From positions 68,143 through 132,142 of the forward strand of contig CAYQMN010000008.1 of the NCBI GenBank assembly GCA_964418695.1: a stretch of 64,000 nt of DNA. The letters are read 5' to 3'. The position numbers were made by a program, and so were the translations under genes. Source of the stretch: Prado023 sp964418695. Its GTDB lineage: Bacteria; Actinomycetota; Actinomycetes; S36-B12; CAIYMF01. The notes beneath the pieces are model-generated. The model was not told the DNA's origin and did not search any database. It saw only the letters and a program-made list of their open reading frames with translations. Of the stretch, positions 8,063 through 16,423 are shown piece after piece. Every line of letters starts with the position of its first letter. Within the stretch, counting starts at the first letter, position 1.

Positions 8063-10350
8063 TGGCCATCGAAGAGCACGTCATCAGCAAGCACCTCAAC
8101 GGCTGGGACTATCAGGACTCCGATCGCCTGTTCTACCGGGAGGACTGCTTCTACGACTACGTGGTCAGTCTGGATGCTGTTGAGGTCGTAGAGGAGGGCT
8201 CGGTTCGCTTCTCCACCACGCTGCTCAGTGGGGAGACCTGTCACCTCACGCTGCTGTTCCACTCCGATTCCCTGTTCCATCTCGAGTTCGCCAACCAGCT
8301 GGGCGCATTCGAGATGAGCTCGGCCGAGTACCTGAACACCGGCTCACTGCCGCAGTGCCCGGCGGAGCTCGAGGAGGGCCCGGACGGCTTCACCGTCACG
8401 TGCGGGGAGCTGTCCATCACGCTGGCCTCCGACCCGTTCCAGCTGACGATCAGTCGGGGTGGCGAGGTGAGGTTCGCCACCTCCACCAAACGGGTCTCCC
8501 GGCAGTTCATCACGCCGGGGTTGGGTCAGCGCATCCACGCAGACGGGCGCCGCGAGTCGTTCCTGTCCTGGAACATCGCCAACGGCGACGCCTTCTTCGG
8601 GCTGGGAGAGAAGTTCGGCCGGGTCGAGAAGTCGCAGAGCCGGGTCACCGTGTACGCGATGGATGCCTGCGGCACCAACTCCACCGACCTGTCCTACAAG
8701 GCCGCGCCGCTGCTGCTGTCCACAGCCGGCTACGGGATGCTGTTCGACACCGCCCGGCGCACGCACTGGGACATCGGCAGCTTCTGCTTCTCGTCGGGCA
8801 GCTACCTGGTCGAGAGCCCGGTGCTGCGCGGCTACTGGTACTTCGGTGACGACCTCAAGGCCCTGATCACGGCGCAGTCCGAGCTGCTTGGCCGCCCGGA
8901 GATGGTCGCCCCGTGGACACTCGGAGTCTGGTTTAGCCGCTGCGCCTACATGGACTGGCAGGACGTCGATGACGTCGTCGCCGGCTTGCGCGAGCGGGAG
9001 ATCCCCTTCGACGTCATCAACCTCGACGTGCGGTGGGGCCAGAACTATTGGTACGAGGACTTCTGGGTCGATTGCTGCGACTTCGAGTGGAGCGACGAGC
9101 GGTTCCCGGACCCCGTGAGCAAGCTCGCCGACCTCATGGACGACGGGGTGGCGTGCTGCGCGTGGCTGAACCCCTACCTGCCGCCAGGAACCGCCGTGTA
9201 CGCCGAGGGCTTGGAGCGCGGCTATCTGGTCAAGACCACGGCCGGTGGCCTGGCTGGCATCCGCCGCCGCAAGGTCAGTGAGATCGGCCTGCCTGACCTG
9301 ACCAATCCGCAGGCCTACGAATGGTGGAAGGGCTACGTCAAGCGGTTCATGGGGCTGGGGTTGCGGGCCATCAAGCCCGACTACACCGACCGTGTGCCCG
9401 CCGACGCGGCATTCCACAACGGCTTCACCGGGCTGGACATGCACAACGCCTACATATATCTGTACTCCAAGGCCTGCTACGAGGCGACGCAGGAGCTCTA
9501 TGACACCGCGCTGATCTGGAAGCGGCCCGGGTTCCTGGGCACCGGCAAGTTCGCCGGGACCTGGTCCGGCGACGTGGAGACGAGCTTCGAGGGCCTGCGG
9601 TTCACCCTGCGCGGCGGGCTCTCCATCGGCTTCTCCGGGGAGACCTTGTGGAGCAGTGACATCGCCGGGTTCAAGGGCGATCGGCCCAGCCCCGAGCTCT
9701 ACATCCGCTGGTCTCAGATGGGTCTGCTGTGCTCGCTGGCCCGCTACCACGGCACCACCGTGCGCGAACCTTGGTACTACGGTGACGAGGCGGTTGCGGC
9801 GGTACGCAAGTACAGCGATCTGCGCTACCGGTGGCTGCCCTACCTGATGGAGCTGTCCTACGAGTCCACGCTCAACGGGCTTCCCGTGATGCGCCACCTG
9901 GCCGTCGAGTACCCCGACGACCCCATCGCCCGTCAGATCGACGACCAGTTCCTGATCGGCACCGACATCCTGGTCGTGCCGATCCTCGAGGAGGGGCAGC
10001 AGCAGCGATCGCTGTATCTGCCGGCCGGCCGCTGGATCGACATCCACACGGGCCAGGTGCGCGAGGGCAACCGGCAGGTCACCGTGCCGGTCAGCGTGGC
10101 CGACATACCGGTCTACGTGCGCGAGGGCGCGGTGATCCCGGAGTTCGCCGGGGCGCTGCCTCATGTGAAGTCCTTCTCCCCGGCCGACATGGTCCTGACC
10201 AGCTATGGAGCTCCGCGGGCCAAGTCCGGGTGGCTGGTGAACGACCAGGCCGAGGCCGTCCGCTACTCGGTTGGCGCCGAGGGCGCAGTTGCGAGTGACG
10301 CTGGTGTGGAGCTCGTCAGCTTCGCCCTACGTGGCGATGAGCAGAAGTAG
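8062..10350 (+). CDS. GH31 glycosidase, alpha-xylosidase (YicI)-like
   Basis: The 762-residue enzyme has the GH31 N-terminal beta-sandwich followed by a catalytic barrel. The nucleophile is Asp440 in IKPDYTDRVP and the acid/base is Asp504 in WSGDVETSFEG. LRGGLSIGFSGETLWSSDIAGF matches the conserved GH31 loop. The stretch DCCDFEWSDERFPDPVSKLA followed by LNPYLPPGTAVYAE parallels YicI-type alpha-xylosidases (CDFEW...FPDP, INPYI), favouring alpha-xylosidase over alpha-glucosidase. It lacks a signal peptide and is translationally coupled to PTS IIC, so it acts on an imported, probably phosphorylated, oligosaccharide. ATG 8062 is preferred; a GTG lies at 8059. Confidence 0.88.
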   Translation: MAIEEHVISKHLNGWDYQDSDRLFYREDCFYDYVVSLDAVEVVEEGSVRFSTTLLSGETCHLTLLFHSDSLFHLEFANQLGAFEMSSAEYLNTGSLPQCPAELEEGPDGFTVTCGELSITLASDPFQLTISRGGEVRFATSTKRVSRQFITPGLGQRIHADGRRESFLSWNIANGDAFFGLGEKFGRVEKSQSRVTVYAMDACGTNSTDLSYKAAPLLLSTAGYGMLFDTARRTHWDIGSFCFSSGSYLVESPVLRGYWYFGDDLKALITAQSELLGRPEMVAPWTLGVWFSRCAYMDWQDVDDVVAGLREREIPFDVINLDVRWGQNYWYEDFWVDCCDFEWSDERFPDPVSKLADLMDDGVACCAWLNPYLPPGTAVYAEGLERGYLVKTTAGGLAGIRRRKVSEIGLPDLTNPQAYEWWKGYVKRFMGLGLRAIKPDYTDRVPADAAFHNGFTGLDMHNAYIYLYSKACYEATQELYDTALIWKRPGFLGTGKFAGTWSGDVETSFEGLRFTLRGGLSIGFSGETLWSSDIAGFKGDRPSPELYIRWSQMGLLCSLARYHGTTVREPWYYGDEAVAAVRKYSDLRYRWLPYLMELSYESTLNGLPVMRHLAVEYPDDPIARQIDDQFLIGTDILVVPILEEGQQQRSLYLPAGRWIDIHTGQVREGNRQVTVPVSVADIPVYVREGAVIPEFAGALPHVKSFSPADMVLTSYGAPRAKSGWLVNDQAEAVRYSVGAEGAVASDAGVELVSFALRGDEQK

Positions 10351-10361
10351 CGAGGGTGGCC

Positions 10362-10706
10362 ATGATTGACGAAGAGCTGGCCGGCATCGCCATGCAGCTG
10401 ATCGGCTGCAGCGGTGACGCGAAGTCGCACGCGATGTCGGCGATGAGGGCCGCCGCGGCAGGCGATTTCGAGGCATCAGACTCCGCGCTGCAGGCTGCCC
10501 GCACTGCGCTCGGGCAGGCCCACGTCATCCAGACCGAGTTGATGACACGGGAGATCAGGGAGGGCATCGTCGAGAAGTCGGTGATCCTCATCCACGCCCA
10601 GGATCACTTCATCGGCGCAGTGACGACGATCGACGTGGGCGACTTCGTCGTGCGGCTGAGCAAGCGGGTCGCCCAACTGGAGGCTGCGGCGGAGGTGACG
10701 TCATGA
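10362..10706 (+). CDS. PTS lactose/cellobiose-family IIA component
   Basis: This 114-residue, almost entirely helical protein is the soluble IIA that forms a trimer in the Lac family. The phosphorylated histidine is His78 in ILIHAQDHFIGAVT, the family signature. It receives phosphate from HPr and donates it to IIB Cys7. It lies apart from IIB and IIC, with the GH31 gene inserted between, but is clearly in the same operon. ATG 10362 follows GAGGGTGG; an in-frame GTG at 10356 is the alternative. Its end overlaps the GH1 start by 4 nt. Confidence 0.93.
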   Translation: MIDEELAGIAMQLIGCSGDAKSHAMSAMRAAAAGDFEASDSALQAARTALGQAHVIQTELMTREIREGIVEKSVILIHAQDHFIGAVTTIDVGDFVVRLSKRVAQLEAAAEVTS

Positions 10707-12133
10707 GCGCCCCCGAGCGAACCATCCGATTCCCAGGCGACTTCTGGTGGGGTGCAGCAACGTCCGGGCCGCAGGCAGAGGGCCGGTTCGCCAAGCCGCG
10801 GGCCAACGTCTTCGACCGGTGGTACGACCTGGCACCAGGCGACTTCTACGGTCAGGTCGGCCCGGACGTGGCGTCCAACTTCTACAACAGCTACATCTGC
10901 GACATCGACATGCTGCGCGAAGTCGGGCTGAACTCGCTGCGCATCTCGGTCCAGTGGACGCGCCTGATCGCCGACTTCGAAACCGGAGCCCTGGACCAGG
11001 ACGGCGTGAGCTTCTACCACCGGGTCATCGATGCTCTGCATGAGGCAGGCATCCGCCCGGTGCTCAACCTGCACCACTTCGACATGCCGGCCCAGCTGCT
11101 CGACCGGTACGGCGGCTGGGAGTCCAAGCACGTGGTCGAGCGCTACGCCGACTACGCCGAAGCGGCCTTCCGGCAGTTCGGCGACAAGGTGGCTGACTGG
11201 TTCACCTTCAACGAGCCCATGGTCATCGTCGACGGCGGCTACCTCTACCAGTTCCACCACCCCAAGGTGGTGGACGGGCGCAAGGCGGTGCAGGTGGCGT
11301 ACAACGTCGCGCTCGCCTCGGCCAAGGCCATCGAGCGGTTCACGGGACTGTCCGGGCTGCACCCGCAGGCGCGGATCGGGTCGATCCTGAACCTGACCCC
11401 CTCCTACCCTGCCTCGGACGACGCCGAGGACCTGGCGGCCGGCACCTTCTCGGACCTCTGGTGCAACCGGCTCTTCCTCGACTCGGCGGTGCGCGGTTCC
11501 TTCCCGGACGAGCTCGTGGAGGTCCTGGACCGGGATGGTGTGCTGTGGTCGAGCACCCCGGACGAACTTGCCTGCATCGCCGCCCACACCATCCAGGTGC
11601 TGGGCGTGAACTACTACCACCCGCACCGGGTGTCCCGGCCCGACATCTCGCCGGACAGCCTGACTGTCGACTGGATGCCCGGACGCTACTTCGCCGACTA
11701 CGAGATGCCCGGGCGGCGGATGAACGTGGACAAGGGTTGGGAGATCTATCCCCAGGCCTTGTATGACATCGGCCGTTCGATCCGCGAGGACTACGGCAAC
11801 ATCGCCTGGTTCGTCTCGGAGAACGGCATCGGGGTCTCCCGCGAGGAGCGGTACCTCGGCGAGGACGGGGTCATCGCCGACGACTACCGAATCCGGTTCA
11901 TGCAGGAGCATCTCTACTGGCTGCATCGCGCCCTCGAGGAGGGCTCGAACTGCTTCGGCTACCACGTCTGGACCGGTATCGACTGCTGGTCCTGGGGCAA
12001 CGCGTACCGCAACCGCTATGGCCTGATCTCCAATGACATCCACACGCAGATCAAGACCATCAAGAAGTCCGGGCGCTGGTTCCGGGAGGTATCACGCGAC
12101 GGCGTGGTGCCGATTCCGTCTGACCTCGGTTGA
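10703..12133 (+). CDS. GH1 6-phospho-beta-glucosidase
   Basis: The 476-residue TIM-barrel hydrolase starts FPGDFWWGAATSGPQAEG, the GH1 N-terminal signature. The acid/base is Glu171 in FTFNEPMVIVDGG and the nucleophile is Glu373 in FVSENGIGVS. The C-terminal INDI-like tail ISNDIHTQIKTIKKSGRWF is typical of cytoplasmic phospho-beta-glucosidases of the LacG/BglA type. It overlaps the IIA stop by 4 nt and so is coupled to the PTS, which would deliver its 6-phosphorylated substrate. It cleaves this to glucose-6-phosphate plus an aglycone or sugar. The truncated copy at 2985 is a different GH1 lineage, so this is not a simple duplication. Confidence 0.9.
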   Translation: MSAPERTIRFPGDFWWGAATSGPQAEGRFAKPRANVFDRWYDLAPGDFYGQVGPDVASNFYNSYICDIDMLREVGLNSLRISVQWTRLIADFETGALDQDGVSFYHRVIDALHEAGIRPVLNLHHFDMPAQLLDRYGGWESKHVVERYADYAEAAFRQFGDKVADWFTFNEPMVIVDGGYLYQFHHPKVVDGRKAVQVAYNVALASAKAIERFTGLSGLHPQARIGSILNLTPSYPASDDAEDLAAGTFSDLWCNRLFLDSAVRGSFPDELVEVLDRDGVLWSSTPDELACIAAHTIQVLGVNYYHPHRVSRPDISPDSLTVDWMPGRYFADYEMPGRRMNVDKGWEIYPQALYDIGRSIREDYGNIAWFVSENGIGVSREERYLGEDGVIADDYRIRFMQEHLYWLHRALEEGSNCFGYHVWTGIDCWSWGNAYRNRYGLISNDIHTQIKTIKKSGRWFREVSRDGVVPIPSDLG

Positions 12134-12231
12134 GGCATGAGTCGCACCCCCGCGTCCACGGCATTCCAGGCCTGCGACTGTTCCTCGCAGCGCGCGGCAA
12201 TCGAAGCTCGCCGGCACCCAGGGCGCATCAG

Positions 12232-13194
12232 ATGACTGAGCCCTTGTTCCTCGAGCCCTCATACCACCCACGGATCTGGGGCGGCCGGCGCTTGGAGTCC
12301 GTGTTGGGCTATCGGGGGATGCCTGAGGGCCCGATCGGAGAGGCGTGGGGGATATCCGCTCATCCCCACGGCCCGAGCCGGATTCGGGGCGGACGGTACG
12401 ACGGCCGAACGCTGCCCGACATCTGGGAGAGCGAGCCGGCGCTCTTCGGTTCCCCGCTGGACCGTCACTTCCCGCTCCTCGTCAAGTTCCTCGACGCCCG
12501 GGATTGGCTCTCGGTCCAGGTGCACCCGAACAACGCGGAAGCCGTCGAGTTGGAGGGGGTGCCCTTGGGCAAGACGGAGTGCTGGTACGTGATCGCAGCT
12601 GACCCAGGGGCCGAACTGATCCTCGGGCACAACGCGAGCGACCCCGCAGAGCTCAGCGACCAGATCGACTCGGCCTCCTGGGATCAGCTGCTCCTGCGCC
12701 GTCCGGTCCAAGCCGGTGACTTCGTCTACGTGCCCAGCGGCACCATTCACGCCGTAGGCCCGGGGATGCTCATCTGCGAGGTTCAACAGAACTGCGACAC
12801 GACGTACCGCGTCTACGACTTCGACCGACGGGACGCGTCAGGGCACCTGCGAGAGCTGCATCTTGAGAAGGCGAAGCGAGTGCTGGTGGCCCCCTACGAC
12901 CGGCACACGACGGACACCGCGGAACAACCAGCTAACCGTCCAGGCGGGCGCCGTCAGATGCTGGTGCAAGGCGAGTTCTTCTCCGTCGTGAAGCACTCCG
13001 TGTACGGGGACAACTACGTCCTCGATCCCTGCGCCTACCAGCTCATGGTGGTGACTGCCGGGTCCGGGGTCGCCGCCTGCGCTGGCGTCGAGTACACCGT
13101 CGGCGCCGGGGACAACCTCATCCTGCCCGTGGGCTGCGATCTCAGCTTGTCGGGGCGGCTCGACATCATCGGCGCGTGCCCAGCAGCCGGGTAG
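12232..13194 (+). CDS. manA: Mannose-6-phosphate isomerase, class I
   Basis: The 320-residue cupin enzyme interconverts mannose-6-phosphate and fructose-6-phosphate. Diagnostic class I features are the YHPRIWGGRRLE start, the zinc-site segment LSVQVHPNNAEA (Gln and His ligands), GKTECWYVIAADPGAELILG with the glutamate ligand, and the second histidine in PSGTIHAVGPGMLICEVQQ. It resembles the short Gram-positive ManA/Pmi form. It ends the PTS locus 98 nt after the GH1 stop. ATG 12232 fits the family start (MTEPLFLEPSYHPRIWGG); an upstream in-frame ATG at 12130 would add 34 non-conserved residues. Its presence hints that the imported glycan may yield mannose or fructose phosphates. Confidence 0.9.
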   Translation: MTEPLFLEPSYHPRIWGGRRLESVLGYRGMPEGPIGEAWGISAHPHGPSRIRGGRYDGRTLPDIWESEPALFGSPLDRHFPLLVKFLDARDWLSVQVHPNNAEAVELEGVPLGKTECWYVIAADPGAELILGHNASDPAELSDQIDSASWDQLLLRRPVQAGDFVYVPSGTIHAVGPGMLICEVQQNCDTTYRVYDFDRRDASGHLRELHLEKAKRVLVAPYDRHTTDTAEQPANRPGGRRQMLVQGEFFSVVKHSVYGDNYVLDPCAYQLMVVTAGSGVAACAGVEYTVGAGDNLILPVGCDLSLSGRLDIIGACPAAG

Positions 13195-13484
13195 GGGGTC
13201 GGGCTTGCCAGCGGGCCGGCTGTCACCGGTAGGCGCGCCTGGGACGCGCACTCCACTGCGCCGGTTCCCGTGCTGGCTCGCAGGCGCCTCTCGAACGCTC
13301 CGACTGACCCGCCCCTTCCGACGCGAAGGGAGTATCAGCCCGTAGGTGGTCGCTGCCCGCGTGTGGTGGTGATCGCACCCCCACAGGCGCCCCATCGGGC
13401 AGGCCTGATCGGCGCCGTGGGTGTCAGCCTCGGATCGACGACCAGGGAGGTCCGCATGCGCAGAGCGCCTTCGCCTGAGGTCAG
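13195..13484. other. Intergenic region upstream of the metalloprotease gene
   Basis: I find no protein gene here. The minus strand of 13215-13265 loosely recalls the 3' half of a tRNA but lacks a T-loop and a matching acceptor stem. The sequence changes abruptly from the sugar locus into accessory genes, so it may be a boundary. Confidence 0.3.
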
Positions 13485-14636
13485 GTGATGCACATGAGGG
13501 CCCGGCAAGATCGCGCACCCATCGAGCGCCCACTCTCACAGATCGAGTCGCCGGCTCGGTCACCCGGACCGGCGGCAGGTTTCGCCTTGGCACTCCAGCG
13601 CGGCGCGGGCAATCGGGCCGCCGTCATGTGGATCGCCTCGCGCCAGCGCCTGGCCACTTCCGGGCACGGCAGCCCGACGCCGACCCGGACGATCCTGCAG
13701 CGCTTCACCGAGGAGGACGTGAAGACCGCTGCGTGGCACGTCTGGGAAAGGAAGGGGAAGCCCCCGAATCAGAGCCCGGAGGATCAGGCTGCCGACTACG
13801 CACAGGCCCGGCGCCAACTCGAGGTCAAGGACCTGTTCTCCGCGGCTCTCGAGGCTCAGGACCCTGTCGCCAAGATCAAAGAGGCTCTTCAGGGCGCCTC
13901 AGCCACCGACAAGCGTGCCATCTGGTTCGACGCGCCGCTGATGGACCGCGCTCGGCAGAAGGTCGGTGACAACGAGTTCATGGCTCTGGTCGCCCTGCTG
14001 GGGGTTGCCCACAAGGGCACTGTGGAGCACAAGGCGGCCGCTGACGCCGACAAGCTCATTCGCGACAAGCTGGGGCAGGAAGCTGCCACGGCCATCCGGG
14101 CGAACAAGACGGTCGAGGGCCAGGTGGCGATCCTCGACGACACGACGTGGGCCACGGTCTACGCCACCGAGTTCCCCCACGACACACAGGCTCAACAGCT
14201 CGAAACGAACGCCTTCGTGGCCACGAAGCATCCGGGTCGGCCGATCATTCTGCACAAGGACCGTGGGAACCCCGGGACGATCATCCACGAGGGCATCCAC
14301 AAGTACTCGCACGATGCCGTGGGAGCCAAGAGCTGGAACCTTGACGAAGGGATGACCGAGTTCTTCACCCGGGAGCTGACGACACCTCTGGGAATCGCCC
14401 GAGCGAACTACGACGAGCAGTTCAAGCTGGTGGAGCAGCTGGTGGCCAAGGTGGGAAGGCCGCTCGTGGTGGGTGCCTACTTCGACGGCAAGATGTCCGA
14501 ACTCCAGTTCACGTTCATCAAGATGATCGGCGGTGGGACGTTCGATCGCACCTTCGCGTCGTTCTGGACCGACTTCCTGACCAACCTGAACAATGACAGA
14601 TTCGCCGCAGCGATCGGCGCCGTGAAGAACCTATGA
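13485..14636 (+). CDS. Putative zinc metalloprotease effector with eCIS-type AGNRA leader
   Basis: The 383-residue protein has no signal peptide. Near residues 33-45 it carries FALALQRGAGNRAAV. The LQRxAGNRA motif recurs in proteins loaded by extracellular contractile injection systems and in DUF4157-type polymorphic toxins. A helical middle region (about 80-230) follows. The C-terminal third holds a metallopeptidase site, TIIHEGIHKYSHDAVG (HExxH at about residues 268-272), with a probable third ligand in LDEGMTEFFTREL about 20 residues on. Neither AGNRA leader nor enzyme class identifies the target. No contractile tail genes lie in this window, so delivery is inferred from the leader alone. 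The small gene at 14655 may be its partner. The start is ATG 13485 or the second in-frame ATG at 13488. Confidence 0.65.
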   Translation: MMHMRARQDRAPIERPLSQIESPARSPGPAAGFALALQRGAGNRAAVMWIASRQRLATSGHGSPTPTRTILQRFTEEDVKTAAWHVWERKGKPPNQSPEDQAADYAQARRQLEVKDLFSAALEAQDPVAKIKEALQGASATDKRAIWFDAPLMDRARQKVGDNEFMALVALLGVAHKGTVEHKAAADADKLIRDKLGQEAATAIRANKTVEGQVAILDDTTWATVYATEFPHDTQAQQLETNAFVATKHPGRPIILHKDRGNPGTIIHEGIHKYSHDAVGAKSWNLDEGMTEFFTRELTTPLGIARANYDEQFKLVEQLVAKVGRPLVVGAYFDGKMSELQFTFIKMIGGGTFDRTFASFWTDFLTNLNNDRFAAAIGAVKNL

Positions 14637-14654
14637 GACGCCGGTAGGAGTGAC

Positions 14655-15002
14655 ATGGCAGGCGACCAGGCTGAGCTGGGCAGGGCGAGGGCACTGCTCG
14701 GCCTCGATCGCGCGGAGAACGACCTCGAGCTGATGGAAGGCGAGGCCCGCACCGTCGAAGGTCTGGACGGTGTCCTCGCCTATCGTTCCCGCAGTCATGC
14801 CGTCGAGGTCGAGGTGCTGATGTTCAGCAGCTCGCGCCTGGCCGTTGCCGCCGGCGCACAGCTGGCGCGATCCCTCGGAGAGATCCGGGATGTCGCCGTG
14901 GTGAATGGAGGGCTTCTCTTCCTCGGACACGCATCCGCTCACGACCCCGATGCACAACGGCTCGTCGCGAGACTGGCCCAGGACTTCGCCGGCAAGGAGT
15001 AG
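14655..15002 (+). CDS. Small protein of unknown function downstream of the metalloprotease
   Basis: This 115-residue soluble protein has no recognised motif. It appears alpha/beta in character: an acidic helical start (DQAELGRARALLGLDRAEND), a central VEVEVLMFSSSRLAVAAGAQ and a C-terminal LVARLAQDFAGKE. The start is well supported (TAGGAG 7 nt before ATG 14655). It begins 18 nt after the metalloprotease stop and so is almost certainly co-transcribed. By analogy with polymorphic-toxin loci it could be an immunity or chaperone partner, but nothing in the sequence proves this. Confidence 0.6.
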   Translation: MAGDQAELGRARALLGLDRAENDLELMEGEARTVEGLDGVLAYRSRSHAVEVEVLMFSSSRLAVAAGAQLARSLGEIRDVAVVNGGLLFLGHASAHDPDAQRLVARLAQDFAGKE

Positions 15003-15039
15003 ACGGCAACCCGCGTCAAGGGCCGCACCGCTGAAAGGG

Positions 15040-15187
15040 ATGGACGCGGGCGACTTCCTCGACTCCCCGGAGGCGATTGCCGCCTCAAGGGTGCCACCGT
15101 CGACGACGCCCAGGACGACCCAAGCTCCCTGCTGACCGCGCTCGAGACTGTGTCCCGCGGGCTCAGGCTCGCGGGTCATCGCTCGTA
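15040..15187 (+). pseudogene. Frameshifted addiction-module antidote remnant
   Basis: From ATG 15040 the frame reads MDAGDFLDSPEAIAA, the start of the HigA-like addiction-module antidote family (consensus DxxxYLDSPEAIAAYL). After a two-base loss near 15083 another frame resumes LKGATVDDAQDDPSS then LLTALETVSRGLRLAGHRS, with the family's LxxALxxVxRARG region decayed and a TAG at 15185. The DNA-binding half is missing. No toxin gene lies beside it. Confidence 0.55.
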
Positions 15188-15442
15188 GCTGCCCGTCCCG
15201 GGAATCCACCCCGCAACAACGCCTGGGCGGCCCGACGAGTCGACCTGTTGGCTGGAACGTCCTCTCGGACGCGCCTCCTGGATCGGGATGCCGCCATGCT
15301 TGCGGTCGCGGGGATGGGCACGCCCGCGCGACGGCCCGGGCCGCCGCGCGGGGCCGATCCCGGCCCGACGCCGGGCCGTCGCCCAGCGGAACCGGAGGGG
15401 CGCGCCGTCCGCGAAGTCCCCGCTTGCGCGACAGGAGTGCTC
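15188..15442. other. GC-rich gap before the FNT transporter
   Basis: There is no supported gene here. It contains a run of GGGCC/GGCCC-type inverted repeats around 15330-15390 that could fold into stems, but no terminator-like U-tract. The FNT promoter must lie here. Confidence 0.3.
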
Positions 15443-16312
15443 ATGGGTGCCGGTCAGGAGTCGTGGGGGATGTTCACCCCGCCGCAGATGGCGCAGGCCG
15501 CCGAGGACGCCGCGTACGCCAAGGCCACGAGCAAGCCGCTGAAGTCGTTCCTGCTCGGCCTGACCGGGGGCGCGTACATCGCCCTCGGGTTCGTCTTCTA
15601 CACGACCACCCAGGTAGGCGCGGACGCCATGCCGTGGGGGGTCGCCAAGCTGATCGGCGGCATCGTGTTCTCCACCGGCCTGGCCCTGGTCGTGCTCACC
15701 GGCGCCGAGCTGTTCACATCCTCGACGCTCACCCTCACCGCGCGTGCCAGCGGACGCATCACCTGGCGTCAGCTGCTCCTGAACTGGACGGTCGTCTACG
15801 GTGCCAACTTCCTGGGAGCGCTCACGATCGTCGGGCTGATCTTCGTCGGCGGGACCTGGCACAGCGCCGACGGCGGCTGGGGCGCGGTCGTGCTGAACAC
15901 CTCGAACGCGAAGCTACATCACACCTTCGGCGAGGCGTTCACGCTGGGGATCCTGTGCAACCTGATGGTGTGCTTGGCGGTCTGGGCCGCCTACTCCGGT
16001 CGCACCACCACCGACAAGATCCTCGCCGTCACTCTGCCCATCGCCCTGTTCGTCTCCGCGGGCTTCGAGCACTCGATCGCCAACATGTTCATGGTGCCCC
16101 TGGGCATCCTCATCAAGAACAACGCCGACCCGGCGTTCTGGGCCAGCACCGGGCTGAACCCGGCCGACTACGCCGACCTGACCATCCCCACCCTCGTCGT
16201 GCACAACCTGCTGCCCGTCACCCTGGGCAACATCGTCGGCGGCGGGGTCATGATCGGCATCTTCTACTGGACGATCTTCCGCCACCTGGCCCGACCCAAG
16301 CTTCCCGCCTGA
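15443..16312 (+). CDS. Formate/nitrite transporter (FNT family)
   Basis: The 289-residue pentameric channel protein has six transmembrane segments. Family landmarks are FTPPQMAQAAEDAAYAKA at the N-terminus, the conserved AGFEHSIANMFMVPLGI segment (central histidine of the pore, near residues 210-225) and the C-terminal LGNIVGGGVMIG. It moves formate, nitrite or a related small monocarboxylate. FocA versus NirC cannot be settled from the sequence, and no pyruvate formate-lyase or nitrite reductase gene adjoins it. An ACAGGAGTGCTC ribosome site supports ATG 15443 rather than longer in-frame starts. Confidence 0.9.
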   Translation: MGAGQESWGMFTPPQMAQAAEDAAYAKATSKPLKSFLLGLTGGAYIALGFVFYTTTQVGADAMPWGVAKLIGGIVFSTGLALVVLTGAELFTSSTLTLTARASGRITWRQLLLNWTVVYGANFLGALTIVGLIFVGGTWHSADGGWGAVVLNTSNAKLHHTFGEAFTLGILCNLMVCLAVWAAYSGRTTTDKILAVTLPIALFVSAGFEHSIANMFMVPLGILIKNNADPAFWASTGLNPADYADLTIPTLVVHNLLPVTLGNIVGGGVMIGIFYWTIFRHLARPKLPA

Positions 16313-16423
16313 CCCGCCGTCGGCCCCCCGCCTTCGTCCTGCTTGATGTCAGGAATCCGCGGGTGCCGGACAGAACTGTTCGGGCACGCGGGGGCGGGTC
16401 CGCGTGACTGATGGGGAGGATCG

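Noticed and set aside
13215..13265. tRNA-like stretch on the minus strand
   Set aside because: It lacks the GGTTCGA-type T-loop, a matching acceptor stem and an anticodon arm.
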